This document shows positions 35,100-46,979 of a stretch of DNA of 64,000 bases, piece after piece (the first letter of the stretch is position 1; each line of letters starts with the position of its first letter). A program made the position numbers and the translations under genes. The notes below the pieces were generated by a model that was not told the DNA's origin, did not search any database, and saw nothing but the letters and a program-made list of their open reading frames with translations. The stretch is taken from NCBI GenBank assembly GCA_963969595.1, contig OZ018409.1, forward strand, positions 26,549,282 to 26,613,281, in the 5' to 3' direction. This DNA comes from Neckera pumila. Lineage: Eukaryota > Streptophyta > Bryopsida > Hypnales > Neckeraceae.

Positions 35100-36012
35100 A
35101 CCGGAAAGACAACAACACCAAGAACTACAATCAGACCCTCTTCTCTTTCTCCGATCCGGTCCACTTTCCGATCCGGTCTGATCAACTCACATCCGTTCTT
35201 ACTACCATCCGGTTTAGTTTTACCTCTGTTTCGCCATCAGAGGGTTCGCCTCTTGCTTTTGAGAGTGGTAGGCCCGCCGCTCCTTCCGTGAATTATAGTG
35301 GCTGAAGACCCACTTCTTCCTTCTCCAATTTCCTACACTAATCCGGATCCGGTTTGATCCTTCACAGCAATCCTGAGAACTCCCCGGATCACCGGTCACA
35401 CAAGGATCCCCCGTACGATCCTCCCATACTACAACGACCTTAGCGCCACGTTCCGTCTGTACAAAGCCAGGCAGCTGCAAGTAAACCCATCCATTCCAAC
35501 ATCAACTAAAGTCCTTCCGTTTGCCCACTAAGGCAGCGAGATCTCTCAGGAGATCGGACACTCAACCCGATTTCCCACCCAGGAGTTCTAGCACGACTAA
35601 GGAATCCCTCCCTATCCGCCTAGCCTAACAACGGTTGTCTCGTGCAGAATCTTAAGCTTTAGAGCTGTTGAGGAACTGGAATCCACTCCCAACACTTTCG
35701 CAACCCGCTCACTTACACATAAGATCAAAACAAGGACGCCAAAGGGAGAAATCACACCCGCACTAGCATGCGCCTTCCTAACTCCTCACCACACAACCCT
35801 GCCACACATGGGAGAGACACGCAACAAGAGGCCAAGAGAAGACGTACACAAAAATGAGGTGAAAAGACTTGCAGCTTCCAAGCAGGGGCTGACTTATATA
35901 CAACTTGATTACAAAGCAAAAAGGCCCCCGGAAATCCGCGCTGGACATCCGGGTCAGACCGGATCAACATCCGATCCGGTCCTAACTATTTTACAAAACT
36001 GTACACTCCTAA
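35100..36012. other. CCGGAT-rich region downstream of the gag-like frame
   Basis: Higher GC than the surroundings, with many ATCCGG/CCGGAT words. Read on the minus strand it follows the gag-like stop: a purine-rich run (GGTGGGGGAGTTGGAGAG, 36020-36040) then a TATATAAG-like box near 35895. This could be a 3' LTR or a 3' UTR. The 86-residue minus frame at 35220-35480 is unrecognised. Confidence 0.4.
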
Positions 36013-37680
36013 TTACCTACCTACTCTCCAACTCCCCCACCCAGCGTAGGACTTTTTGGTGTCCTCCGGCAATTGGTTGAAGACGTCGGCAAGGTTCCGG
36101 CTCCGCTCCCCGGCAGCTGGATCCGGAAGATCTGACCCTGGCGATGAATCTAGATGAATTGGTTGCCCAGGCCCAGGTCTCCAGTTACTCTTCCTTGACT
36201 CGGGTGTCTGATCCTTGCGCTCCCTTGGATTCGATCCTCCGGCTGCAAACAAATCCGGTAGCAAAATATCGGAGAGGTGGATCTCCCGGGAGTACATGGA
36301 TCCGTTCAGCTTTTGACTGCTGACATCCATCCGGTTGGCTGCCTCTCTTGCTGCCACTAAGGACGTTTCCACCCGATCGGTGAAGTCGGTCAGGATCCGA
36401 ACTATTCGAGAACCGGATACCTTCTTCTCCTCATGCACCCCTTTGTCAAATAGTGCTGCCTTGACTGCGGTGGATCCGGACTCTCCGAGAATGTCCTTCA
36501 CCGACTCAGCCACTTTCCGGGCTGCCTCCGCCATCTCCCGGACTGCAGCCTTATCTTCCATGAGGGTTACCATATCAGCCCTTAGGGTGTCGACTTCCTC
36601 CTGAAGTCGACGAATCTCTGCCTCCTGCCTCCGGTTCTCATCCGGATCGGCTAGGTATTGGCCCACCTTACCCGGCAAATCGCTATTGGCCGGTGCACCC
36701 ACCATTTCTCCGATCCGGGTGAGAGCTCTTGTCTTGACCTCCCAGTCCGCTCGTATCCCACACAAGGTTACCCTCAACTGGTTGAACGGGTCGGCTGAGT
36801 CCTCGAGATCCGGCATCTCCACCTCCGGTCCCTGTTCTGGTGTGGACCGGGCGGTTGGAGGGGTTCCTCTCTTGCGAGGAGGCGTCGTCTTCATCCGCTT
36901 CTTCGGCCGGGATGGCTCCTCCTCTTCTTCCTCCTCTGTCTTGGGTTCGGACCCGGTTTGCTCTTCCATCTCATCATCCGAACCCGATTCTCCGTACTTC
37001 AGAATAGATTCCTGAATGCTCCACGTCTTCTCCTCCGTATGAGTGAGGAGTTGGTTGCGCTGGTAGAGGTGGAAGAGATAGGGACTCAAAGGAGTGGCCC
37101 TACTCTTTCCGATCCTTGTCACCAGCTAGGACACCAGATCGGAAAAGATCCGGGCCCAGTTCACTTTCCGTTCCCCGCTCAGGGAACCGGAAATGGTATT
37201 GCCGATGGTCATCGTCACCCTCGTCGGCTTCTCCGGGTGGACGATCGGAACCAGGAACTGGAGGAGGTTTCAGTGCCGGTCGCTCTTATAGTCCGCGACC
37301 GCGTACCCGTCCTTGTTGCTCGGTTCTCCATGAAACTTATTATGGATGAACTCGTCCTTCCGTCCAGCCATACCGGAACCTCCCATCCGGAAGTTGTAAA
37401 CTTCCCTCCACCGCTCTTCTTCCCATTCGGTCGGGCGGCCCCGGAGAGTGTTGTCGAACTTGTTCGACGCCTTACACCTAATCTCTCTCACCATCCGCTC
37501 CTCCCGAAACCCCCAGGGTTTATCCATCAAGACGAGGCACCCCATGGCGTTGAGATCCTCCATGAGCTCAAATCGGGCCGGTTCCTCCATAGGAATGACC
37601 GGAACTACCTTCCGGAGTTTGACGTCGGAGGAGGAACTGGGCACGCCCGGTCTGGTTTTACGGAGCTGAGGCATGGACAC
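36013..37680 (-). pseudogene. Retrotransposon gag-like gene with two in-frame stops
   Basis: A single minus-strand frame runs from about 37674 (ATG) to the stop at 36013, broken by TGA 37270-37272 and TAG 37126-37128. The N-terminal part holds RERMVREIRCKA… and RWREVYNFRMGG. The middle reads VNWARIFSDLV, then GKSRATPLSPYLFHLYQ, resembling gag-like proteins of plant retrotransposons. After an acidic run (EEEEEEE) comes a basic KKRMK-type segment, then a heptad-rich coiled coil (about 36480-36650) and a Pro/Arg-rich tail. No protease, integrase or reverse transcriptase follows. It is GC-rich and keeps many CpG, which points to a recent arrival. It could instead be a decaying host gene of unknown function. 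Confidence 0.55.
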
Positions 37681-38170
37681 TAAATGACCGCTGGACCCTT
37701 ACCGATAGCTACCTCACTCTCTCCTAGCCGCACGTCCCGTTCCTCACTTCCTCTTGTTCGATCTCAACCGGAAAGTACCACAATACCTGCAATCCACACG
37801 TTCTTTACTCTTCCTACACTCTCGGACATGCCCAGCCGGAAGCGCACACACATACAATGGCTCTGGCGCAGACGGAGGCGTAAAAGCGCTCAAGGTCAGC
37901 TTCAGAGCTCGAGGGAAGTAAAGGAGTGAAAATGAGGACGACCAGCCTTTATATAGTCCCAGGACCCCTGGCAGGTCATCATGACCTTTTCTGGTCCGGT
38001 CCTCTATCAATCCGGTCCAACCCAAATGTGATCTGAGGTGAGATCCGGATGTCATTCCACTCCTGAATACTAACATTTTGACCGGATCAAATACAATTTT
38101 CTCCTTACTGGATTAGTGCTGCCTATCTCTAGTTTCCTTCTGCCCCTCTAACCGGATACGGATCCTAATT
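37681..38170 (-). promoter_or_regulatory. Promoter-like region and short upstream frame of the gag-like gene
   Basis: The minus strand has a TATATAAAGG box (37948-37955 on +). Downstream of it is the 110-residue frame 37744-38076, whose C-terminal half has spaced Cys/His (CRKSKERVDCRYC). Upstream of the box are ATCCGG words like those around 35.2 kb. Whether this is an LTR promoter is unresolved, because no matching copy on the other side was recognised. Confidence 0.4.
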
Positions 38171-38800
38171 ACCTATTTCCGCTCCATTAATTAGACAATC
38201 AGAGGAAAACCAAAAATTCTGGTTGCGACAGCCTACTTCATCGGAATAGTTAATTTCGAAAATGGTAACAAGAATGGGAATTCCAAAATTTCCTCTCCAA
38301 CCAAAATCCTTGCAACAAGAAAACTTGGCCCACAGACAAATGACAAGTCCATCTATGAAATTCACAAATTGCTGCTTTGGATTGAAGTGATCAAAAGTTC
38401 ATGATCTGGAGATAAGAGATGCAATTATAAGAGATTGGATATCAGCTACGGAGTATTGGTCTTGGAGAACAACATTGGAGTCGTGGAGTGCAAGTTCACC
38501 TCATTATGTTACGTCTAAGTGTCAGAGATGAGAACATCTAGACCACTGTCCAAGGTTGTATTCTTTCAAGCTCTATCATTGGTTTAATTATCTTTCGTGT
38601 TGGGAACTATAGTCACTGTCATTTGTTGCAATCAACGGACATACTATAGAATACCCTCCAAGAAGTCTTGCAATCCCATGTTTGGTTCTTAGCCAAGTAG
38701 TTTGATTACATAATGAACATACTCGTGGCATGTAAATTTTGATATTTAATGAAGACGTTTTGCTTTGGACAAGGTGAATCATGTACCTTGTTGTGACTCA
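38171..38800. other. AT-rich intergenic DNA, no gene recognised
   Basis: Short frames only. A CCGGATACGGATCC word at about 38150-38165 marks the edge of the GC-rich island. Confidence 0.4.
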
Positions 38801-39350
38801 TTCCATTTTTTAGAAATATCTCTCTTGGTGACCAATGGTTGATTTTAGAAACACTAAGCTAAGTTTGAAGGTACATTGCTATACTTGAAAATTTCATTGT
38901 ACAAAATCACAAATAGTGGATTTCAACCGGCTTTGGAGTTTGGAGGATCAACATTACTACATACATGCTTCTACTGATTGTTGTTTGCAAACATAGCTTA
39001 GAAGTTTTGTGAGAAAAAATTGATGTTTGTCTTGGATATTGTGTACATGATATTGCTAGAAGTTCTATAAGCAAACTTTGTGAAGTTCTAAATAGTATTA
39101 GTTAATTTTGCACCATGGCATAAGATAAAATGGCCACCAAATTCTCTTAACTTCAATCCTATAGAGAATGTATAGAAGCAAGTCATAGATTGAATGCAAA
39201 AAAGATGTAGACCCCATAACAAAGACCAAATGTAGACATTAGTGAATTTGGCATGGAGGATATACCCCAAGAAAAGTATCCAAAAGTCAATTTCAACAAC
39301 GCGAAACCAAATCAAAGCTAAGATACTAGCTCAAGGTTTAGTACTTGATG
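38801..39350 (+). pseudogene. Tc1/mariner-type transposase fossil (DDE_3), C-terminal part
   Basis: From 39128 the + strand reads KWPPNSLNFNPIENV followed by a stop, then KQVID, and later LAWRIYPKKSIQKSI. This matches the 'WPaxSPDLNPIENvW' catalytic block of Tc1/mariner transposases and their C-terminal tail. The stop after ENV is TAG where the family has Trp (TGG). Two more stops follow. The upstream part, 38801-39127, is too eroded to place the other catalytic Asp codons with confidence. No inverted repeats found. Confidence 0.6.
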
Positions 39351-40606
39351 GTAGTAGATATACCATCTTGTTGCAAAATAGTTGCTAGTGAGCAAAACAT
39401 AATGTAAAATTCATATTATAGTAGGCTTCTACAATACTATAGCTTTCTAATGATATCCTATTTGATAACATTTGTTCAAAGTTTTTTAAATGCATGAGCT
39501 TTGCCTTGAACATGTATAAAAGAAAACTGCAAAACACATTAAAGCCACATAAAGGGGCAATGGTCGGCTTGGGGTATCACTTTTTGGACACACTAATTAC
39601 CTTATTTTTATTTAGGGCCTCCAAAATTTGTCTAATTTGGTCATTTTTATCAAGTAAAAAGATCCTAAAATTTAAACAAAAATTCCGTGCACCTCAACAA
39701 GATCAAGATGTATATTCCTAATGAATCTTTTTCTTAAAAATTTAAATTTTTGGATCTTTTCATAGATGTGAGAAAAAATGCTAAATTTTGGGATTTGCAA
39801 GCATCATAGTGCACAATTTATTAAGTTTCTGTTAATAAAATTAATTATTTAATGTATTATACTACTTAATGTAAGTCACATCCATAAATGATATTAGAAT
39901 AAAATTATTTGATATTCCAAATGCTTGTTTTTGAAGATTTTAGGTGCATAGGACAAATCTTACTTTTTCAACTAAAAATTCATTAAAAAATTCTTAAAAT
40001 TCTTTGATTGTGATGAATTTTTTTTCTTGGTACATTACAAGAGTAGGTAGCTAAAACCACATTTTGTGAAATCACACTTTATTATATTTAAGAGATGAAG
40101 TCGTTTGACACAGTGCAATGACTGACATTATATTTCAGACAGCATTTTTGGGTACCCCAAGCCGACTATTGCTTAAAGGACAATTTTACCTACATAGTGT
40201 GGGTCTTTGTAATATATAAAATTTGAGCAATGATGTTTCTTAAATACATGTGAAATCAGATCTTAAAAATCATCACAAATATTTTTCTATAAATTATTAT
40301 ATAAAATCGTGAAAAATAAATAAAATAATTCACCAAAAATAGTGTACCTATTTTTGGACATTGAAATTTCATATGTTGGTTAAGGTTCCATAAAGCAAAA
40401 TATTGAATTGGATAGATTGATAGAATATTCTTAAAATGATGTTAAAAAGGAAACAATTGAAGGACTTTGTGGTAGGGTTGCAAGACTTCTTGGAAGGTAT
40501 TAATTACTACGTTCAAGTGGCTTCAGGTCACAAACCTTTGAGATATTTAGGATTGGTGATAAATCACTACACATTTGAGGTGCCCAAAAAGTGACCTCAA
40601 ATTGCT
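39351..40606. other. AT-rich intergenic DNA, no gene recognised
   Basis: Contains only short frames (39494-39721). 40140-40190 and 39555-39590 both carry 'gccgactattg'/'ggtcggcttgg'-like inverted text near 'ggtaccccaag'/'cttggggtatca', so a foldback element of about 620 bp spanning 39550-40190 is possible. Confidence 0.35.
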
Positions 40607-41416
40607 AAGCTTCATGTGAATATATATATTTTTTAAATTGGTGCCCGGGAACAAAAGTTATACCCAAATAAGCTCAAAATGGGGGAGAAGGGGCAACAAA
40701 AAATATTTTGCAAAAATTTTAAATCTGAATTTTTTTTTTCTCATAGATTATATTTTTGTCTATCTGTAAAGCTTTGATTCATTTCATTTGGATTTTTTTA
40801 TGAGAAAGTTATGGACAATCTTGTATTTTGGGCACTTTGAGTATGTTTATGAAAAAAATAACTTGTAGGATTCATTTCTGAATGCAATTTTTACAATTTA
40901 AAAAAAAAAAAAGTTCCACACGGTTTAGTTTTTTTGCTAAAACAATCTCACCATTGGAATTAGTGCTATTTAGTTCCATTAAAAAGATATTAATGTTTTA
41001 GATTTTCCTTCTAGCTCGTACCTACTTCTACTTAACAATTTTTTTAGTAAAGAAAATTATGTTTTTTTGAATTTTTTTGGCTAGATTCTCAACTCAATCC
41101 TCCACTACAAACATTTAAAGCTCAAAACTCTGTAGTGCAAAAATTTTAAATTTTAAATGTTCAAAGTCAAAAAATCCAGTCCTACAATGTGCTTAAAAAC
41201 TTGTTTCTTTCACTTTAAACGCAGATATCTTGCAATTTGAGCTATAAAAAATTCTGAAATTTTTTCCACATATTCTCATACTAATTAGGTGTAAGATTCT
41301 ACAATTAGATGTGCAAAAAAAGCAATTTTCAATTTTTTTTTATTGTTTGCTATAGAAATGGCAGTTTTGAGTGTTTTTTTTTTTATAGAAAAAGACCTTA
41401 GGCTTTTAGGGGTTAA
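40607..41416. mobile_element. TTAA-family element, B end missing
   Basis: The A end at 41390-41416 reads ACCTTAGGCTTTTAGGGGTTAA. The interior follows the family order from 'ggtgcccgggaacaaaag' (about 40640) onward. The B-terminal 170 or so bases are lost. Confidence 0.65.
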
Positions 41417-42296
41417 GCCAATTTTTTTTTTTAAAATGACGTGGCACACTCTTGGCCACATTAGCCAGCAATTATCTTGTGTTTCCGCAGTCTGGGAACA
41501 CAGGATAATTTGTAGTCTTTTAGAGGCCTCAAGTCTCTTCCTAATGTTTTTACATTATGTTGATCATTAAAGAATTTGAACAGTCTTCACTTCATTGAGT
41601 TTTCGCTTCACTTCAGAACATTTACTTTACATTGAATTTTCACTTCACTTTCCTTTTGCTCACCCAATATCAAGACCCCCAATGAATGATGTCCACAAGC
41701 TTTGAGGTCTTGTCAGACGTACATTGTTGCCAACCAATGACGTTTGCTTAAGGTAGTATGCTCTTAAAGCGACCATTTAAGCCTACCTAACTCATCATTG
41801 AGAGTAGAACATACTTCAAGCAACATGTCAGTCCTTCCTAGATAGGGGTCTTCCTAGATAGGGGTCGCAATTAGAACACGGTTGATTTTAGGTGTAGTTA
41901 CCTTATATATAATTAAACTTCCCCCCATGCATCCTGGGGGGATTATCCCTCATGTCAGAGGGAAAGGTCCGTCAGCGTTAACATTGTTCCACTGCAAAAT
42001 ACGGAGTAAGTGCCAACCGTAGGAAACTAAACCAGGGAATCCTTGGACCTCCTGAAAGACCAAGCACCAAACCTCGCTTATTAGCCTGGTTGGAAGCGCG
42101 GTCTGTCTTCGTCTCTGTCCCCGACTTGATTCCGTCCGTCCGTCCTTCGAACTTGGTTGCACAACTGAGCCACGGGGTCGGTTTCTAGGGTTTGGAGGCC
42201 TGCTTGCGTCGTTCTAGCTTCTGGCATTCTGCGAGCGCGAGTGCGGAACTAGATTGGCCAGCAACTGGAATTGCTTTAGGGAGCGGACGAGGCGCA
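41417..42296. promoter_or_regulatory. Upstream region of the OSCP gene
   Basis: A reversed telomere box (TAGGGTTT, 42186-42193) lies just upstream of the start, a common element of plant housekeeping and mitochondrial-protein promoters. Composition shifts from AT-rich to GC-rich over 41950-42296. 41751-41790 resembles 13228-13262. The frame is open upstream from 42192 but that part is probably 5' UTR. Confidence 0.45.
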
Positions 42297-42992
42297 ATGT
42301 GGAGGTCGCAGCAGCTCTTGCGGAGCTCCCTAGCCGCGGCGCGAGCTGCTGCGGGGACGTCCGAGCAGCCTGCGGTGCGAGCCGTGCGCTCGTTTGCTTC
42401 GGCTAAGGTCGAGGCGGAGCCGCAGTATGTGGAGGTGCCGCTGCCCATGTACGGCGTGGCTGGCAAGTACGCTTCGGCGTTGTACGTGACGGCCGTCCGC
42501 GGGAACGTGTTGGATCCCGTGGAGACGGAGCTGCAGGACGTGATTGGGGCCGCGTCGCAGAACCAGGTGTTCGCGGACTTTTTGAAGGATCCTTCGGTGT
42601 CGAAGACGACGCGCATGAAGGCCGTGGAGGAGATCTTTAAGGATACGAAGTTCAACGACGTGACGAAGAATTTTCTAGCGGTGTTGGCGGAGAACGGGCG
42701 TTTGTCGCAGCTGCAGCGGATCACGGGCTGCTACTCGGAGCTTTTGCACGCGCATCGTGGCGAGGTTCAGGCGTTGGTGACCGCGGCATTGGAGCTGAGT
42801 CCCGCGGAATTGGAGGACATCAAGAGCGCGTTGAAGGGTTACCTGAAGGCCGGTCAGAGCTTGAAGGTGGAGCAGAAGGTGGACCGGAGCATAATTGGAG
42901 GCATTGTGGTGGACATCCAGGACAAGCACATCGATCTTTCGATCGACACGAAGATCAAGCAAATGGAGAAGTTGTTGGCGGAGGCCATCTAA
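42297..42992 (+). CDS. ATP5: Mitochondrial ATP synthase subunit O/OSCP (F-type delta subunit), intronless
   Basis: It encodes the OSCP (bacterial delta) subunit that links the F1 head to the peripheral stalk of mitochondrial ATP synthase. The ATG at 42297 gives 231 residues, near the 235-240 of plant relatives. The first 45 or so residues are rich in Arg, Ser and Ala with almost no acids (MWRSQQLLRSSLAAARAAAG), a matrix-targeting presequence. The mature part starts near YVEVPLPMYGVAGKYASAL, the typical OSCP N-terminal helix. The C-terminal signature is seen in EQKVDRSIIGGIVVDI followed by DKHIDLSIDTKIKQ. GC-rich, single exon. The ORF extends upstream to 42192 from a TTG, but that stretch lacks the presequence character and the ATG is preferred. 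Confidence 0.95.
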   Translation: MWRSQQLLRSSLAAARAAAGTSEQPAVRAVRSFASAKVEAEPQYVEVPLPMYGVAGKYASALYVTAVRGNVLDPVETELQDVIGAASQNQVFADFLKDPSVSKTTRMKAVEEIFKDTKFNDVTKNFLAVLAENGRLSQLQRITGCYSELLHAHRGEVQALVTAALELSPAELEDIKSALKGYLKAGQSLKVEQKVDRSIIGGIVVDIQDKHIDLSIDTKIKQMEKLLAEAI

Positions 42993-44890
42993 GCGAAGAG
43001 GGTATAAGAATTTTCGCAAAGGCAATTTCATAAATTTTCTCATTGGATCGTTTATTCGCATTTTAAGTCGTCTCTACCCTGCGGTTCACCGTTTACTATT
43101 CCTCTGTGAATAGGAAATCTATCCATGACCTCAGTAACGAGTGCTCAGAAATTCTTCTTGTTGCCGAGGCAGATCATACGGATTGTAAAAAAATGCAGAT
43201 CCAGGATCCTGTGCCAATAAAGTCTTCTAGTTTCAATCAAATGCGGCATCTGAAACACTTGGGAGGGCTCCTCTTATTTTGTTACTGGCTTATATCAAGT
43301 TGTTGTTTGACAATTTCTCTTCTTATCATGATCGAGTTTAGAGAACGTTTCCAACAGCGGAGGTTATCGATCAACACTAGTACTTTTGCGGGTTTGCCTT
43401 TTCTTTTTCAACCTTCTATGTTATGTCCTTGAACTTCAAGCTCTGAGGTGTAATTGACAAACTTTTGGAAAACGTTCAAATTGAAGCTGAGCTAGAAAGC
43501 AAGAACTTTATTGAACTCTGTTCTTCATAACTATGTTTTAGGGTTTGGGACTATCAATTAACCTTTTGTGCATCAACTATGGAAGTTTGTGAATCTTCAT
43601 TACTTGCAATACGTGCGTAGGGCTTGTAACGATAACGTTTTAAGAACTTCAACTGCAGGTCGTCCTACAGAGGATCCAGATGTTGAAGGGAGGTGGAAGG
43701 ACTTCACCGAGCTTGCAATAGAAGCACCGGTTCCTGGACTAGATGATAGATGATAGCAAACCTCGCTGAATTAAGAAAGAAAAGGGGTACTACTTTTTGG
43801 TTATGGCGTTCCTTGTTCTCTGCTCACTCGTATTCTTAATGTGTTTAGATTGATTCACAGTTTTGACTGTATTTGAGATTGTTTGGGGATCGGCCTTGTG
43901 GGCAAATTTAAAAATCAAATTTATAAGTGACAACAAAAAGCAACTTATGATCCAGGGATTCATTTGTGTGTGTTTTGTCAAGTTTAATGTGGCCATGAGG
44001 CACAGGCGGACCAACTCTCCCTTATCGAAGCTCATCAACGACACACTGAATCACTAGCGTCAGGGATACTCGTTCTTGTGTTGCTCTCATTGTCCCATGT
44101 GGGGACCTGATTCAACAGACTCTATATTCACAGCCGATCTCAAAAAGAGATCAGAGATCTATCCCAGAAATCAAGAAATTATGGACTTGTGGTCCTTGAA
44201 GAAAATACAGTCTGATGTGTTACATTGAAGGTGTGATTTTAGAAATGGACGCATTCCGAATAGGGTATCAACTAGGAACTGGAGCAGTTTCGGAGGCCCT
44301 TATTAAACTTAAGCGGGCTGTCTGAAATCTCATCTCCGAGCTTGGAGGTTATAACTTAGACTAATTTGCCCTGCGTTGTGTTGTTGTTGCTCCAGGGGTA
44401 CTCCCCTACTTCACTCGGTCAGCGTAAGAAAGTGGGCCAGCCATGTTTGGATTCTCCTACTAAGTCAAACTAAGATCAATTTTCAGAAGAATATGTTTGA
44501 TCGCAGCACTAAGTCAGTTGTGAGAGTGGAGTGACCGAACAACCCTAACCTAAGTGGTCCCACTGCTGCTCGGATAGTCGGATACTCGGATCTATCGAAG
44601 TTAGCAATAAGATTAAGTTCTACAGAAAGCTGACAATCTAAGCCTGTCAATGCAAGCATAAGTTGGGTCAAACTAGCAAAGCAGAACAACACAATTGCAT
44701 TGATGCAGTGCCAAACCCTAATCGGCACATGTCTGCTGCTTCCAAAAAATAAGAAGCACCTCCGGGATCGCGCCATCTTAAACTGTCCTTCTGCAACAAC
44801 ATTTTTGAAGGGTGAGAATTCTATTGATGTGGGTTAAAGAGGCTATATTCAATTGGCCTAAATTTTCCTTCTTCTACTTCACCATTTAAA
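42993..44890. other. Downstream region of the OSCP gene, no gene recognised
   Basis: The first several hundred bases are probably the OSCP 3' UTR. Frames at 43106-43432 (+, 108 residues), 43568-43753 (+) and 44483-44776 (-, 97 residues) have no recognisable domain. Composition is intermediate, so an unrecognised small gene or non-coding transcript is possible. Confidence 0.35.
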
Positions 44891-45810
44891 TTGGATTGGT
44901 GTGCCTTGTGCCAAAAATAAGTAAAAGTAAAAATAATTTAAAAAACTTTCAATTTGTAAAAACTTTGAAATTTAATATCTTTTATGCACGAAGGAGTGCA
45001 AGGGCTTTGTTGTGGGGGTGAGAGGTTGTATTTTTTATACAAATAGAAAGTTTTATGCACAAAGGAATAGCTTTGTTGTGGGGTGAGAGGTTGCATTTTT
45101 GATACAAATAGAAAGCTTTATGCACAAAGGAATGCCAGAGCTTTGTTTCGTGGCATTTGGATATGTGATGTGGAAGTTATTGATTTTCAAAGTTTTTATG
45201 AATTAGAAAATTGAATTAAATTATCTTTTATTTTGGAAAAAATATACTTGTCTTTGTTTGTGCAGTCCTTCCTTGTGGAGAGCTTTCCAACTGTACCAAG
45301 AATATGGCTGGGGGACGCACAATTTCTTAATTCTCACCATATCAAACAAAACAAACAACCTAGTTTAAGGTATAGATAGATCCATACCTTATATCCATCC
45401 ATTTAGACATTAATTAGAACAAAATCCATGCACCCCTCCTCGTAGAAAGCTTCCAACGATATGAAGAATATTGCCGAGGAGATTCATTGTTTCTTAAATC
45501 TCATTATATCAAACAAACAAAATAAAACAAGACAAACAAACAACCTAATTTAAGGTGTGCCCTTTGCCATTGCCATTGCCATTGCCAAAACTAAAATAAA
45601 ACTAAAAGTAATTTTCTAATTTATGAATTCAAAATTATTTTAAAATTCAATAAGTTTCACACTATAGGTTCAAATGCCACAAAACAAAGCTTGTACACCC
45701 CTCCTCGTAGAGAGCTTTTTGGTGGTAACAAGAACACATTTGGAGGATGGACAATTCTAGAGATTTCACCACAACAAACAAACAAAACAAAGCAAACAAC
45801 TTAACCCCAA
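44891..45810. repeat. Cluster of CAAA-tailed dispersed repeats
   Basis: Several partial copies sit in a row. Each has 'aagtaa…tttgaaat(t)caat', then 'cac(c)cctcctcg.agagagctt', then 'accaagaa', a short (CAAA) run and finally 'aacctaatttaaggt' (45340-45370, 45515-45555, 45775-45805). 44990-45130 repeats 'gaaagctttatgcacaaaggaat' twice. The same layout flanks the 675-bp microsatellite at 25.2 kb. Confidence 0.65.
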
Positions 45811-46389
45811 AATGTACAAAGCCATCTCTAGAATTGATGATTTGAGAAAAATCATCATAAAATACTATTTGGAAGAATATTTTGGAATTGACATACAAAT
45901 AAAGTTGTAGACTTTGAGTTTTAGATTCCATCCGTATGATTAGATTCACCAATGCTATTACCAATTTTTTTTTATAAATTTTGAAAGGAAAATTTCAATA
46001 TTCCTTCTAAATTTGAGTACAGGCAAAATATTAGAATTTTTTGAGTAAAATTTGTTAGAATGGATTTGAAATGAAATTCTCTTGACATGGTGATTTTTTG
46101 AAATTTTGTGTTCTTTAAATCTATGACCTCATTTTTGCAAATCTAATTTTGAACTCGAATCAATGCAATTTTGACTTTGTCAACCATTTGACATACTTCC
46201 ACATTTGCAATTTTAGAAAAATGTGTATTCTATCAACACCAAATCCAACCATTAAATAGGACAAAAACTTGATAAAGTATCTCTACAAATTAGGATGACT
46301 TTCATCCAAGTAGTAAGGAGACAAAAACGTGAGTTTTAATTTGTTCATTGTCTAGAAATTGGACATTAGAGTGCTTAGAGGTTAAGGTA
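45811..46389. other. AT-rich DNA, no gene recognised
   Basis: Contains the 100-residue minus frame 45662-45964 with no domain. Nothing else of note. Confidence 0.4.
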
Positions 46390-46640
46390 TGGATTAGAGT
46401 GTCCTATGCCATTTGCTACAATATAATAAAATAAAATGAAAGTAATTTTCTGTTTTTTAACTCTTAAAAACTGAGAGATTTGAGTTCAATATCTTTTCTA
46501 CCATGAGTCGGAATGCAATAAAACAAAGCCCATGCATCCCTCCTCATCCAAAGGCTGCACGTATGCAGAGATCTCACTGTAATAAATAAAACAAACATTC
46601 TAACTTAAAGGTATATTTGGATGGATACCCTAGTAGCCAA
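46390..46640. repeat. Another CAAA-tailed repeat copy
   Basis: Repeats the layout 'gtgtcctatgccattt', 'gaaagtaattttctgtttttt', 'catccctcctcatcc', 'aataaaacaaac' and 'ctaacttaaaggtat', as in the cluster at 44.9-45.8 kb. Confidence 0.6.
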
Positions 46641-46721
46641 AATGCTTGCATAAAGAGACGAGGCAAGTGGAAGTTGGTTATGCTTGTAGTTGTATGACGA
46701 GCCAAATGTGGAGGTCCAACC

Positions 46722-46870
46722 AAGGGTGAATGTAAAAAAAAGCCCCCCTATTTTGCTTGATTAATCTATTTTTCTACACCACTTCTAGGTAAATTTAGGC
46801 CTCTGATTGCAAGTATGAGTTCAAAATTTGCAAATTTTTTCATGCATTGTAAGTAAAAGTTCGTGTGTTT
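46722..46870. repeat. Second copy of the 13.85-14.0 kb dispersed repeat
   Basis: Shares GGTGAATGTAAAAAAA, CCCCCCTATTTTG, CTTGATTAATCTATTT and 'gcaaattttttcatgc' with 13849-14015, in the same order. Confidence 0.65.
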
Positions 46871-46979
46871 TTTCCATGGGTAAAACATGGGGACAAAATG
46901 GCCTCCACATTAGTCTCATGATATACAACTATAAGCACAATTGTGGAATTTGAGGACAATTTTTCTATCTTAAAAAAAA

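Noticed and set aside
34930..36010. 3' LTR of the gag-like element
   Set aside because: The minus strand has a purine run, a TATA-like box and a CA end, but no second copy was found in the window. It is kept only as a suggestion inside other entries.
36958..37683. 241-residue plus-strand frame
   Set aside because: Lies opposite the gag-like frame, is Pro/Arg-rich and has no recognisable block. The minus strand carries the acidic, basic and coiled-coil layout.
42185..42724. 179-residue minus-strand frame
   Set aside because: Antisense shadow of the OSCP gene, whose presequence and OSCP motifs are clear on the + strand.
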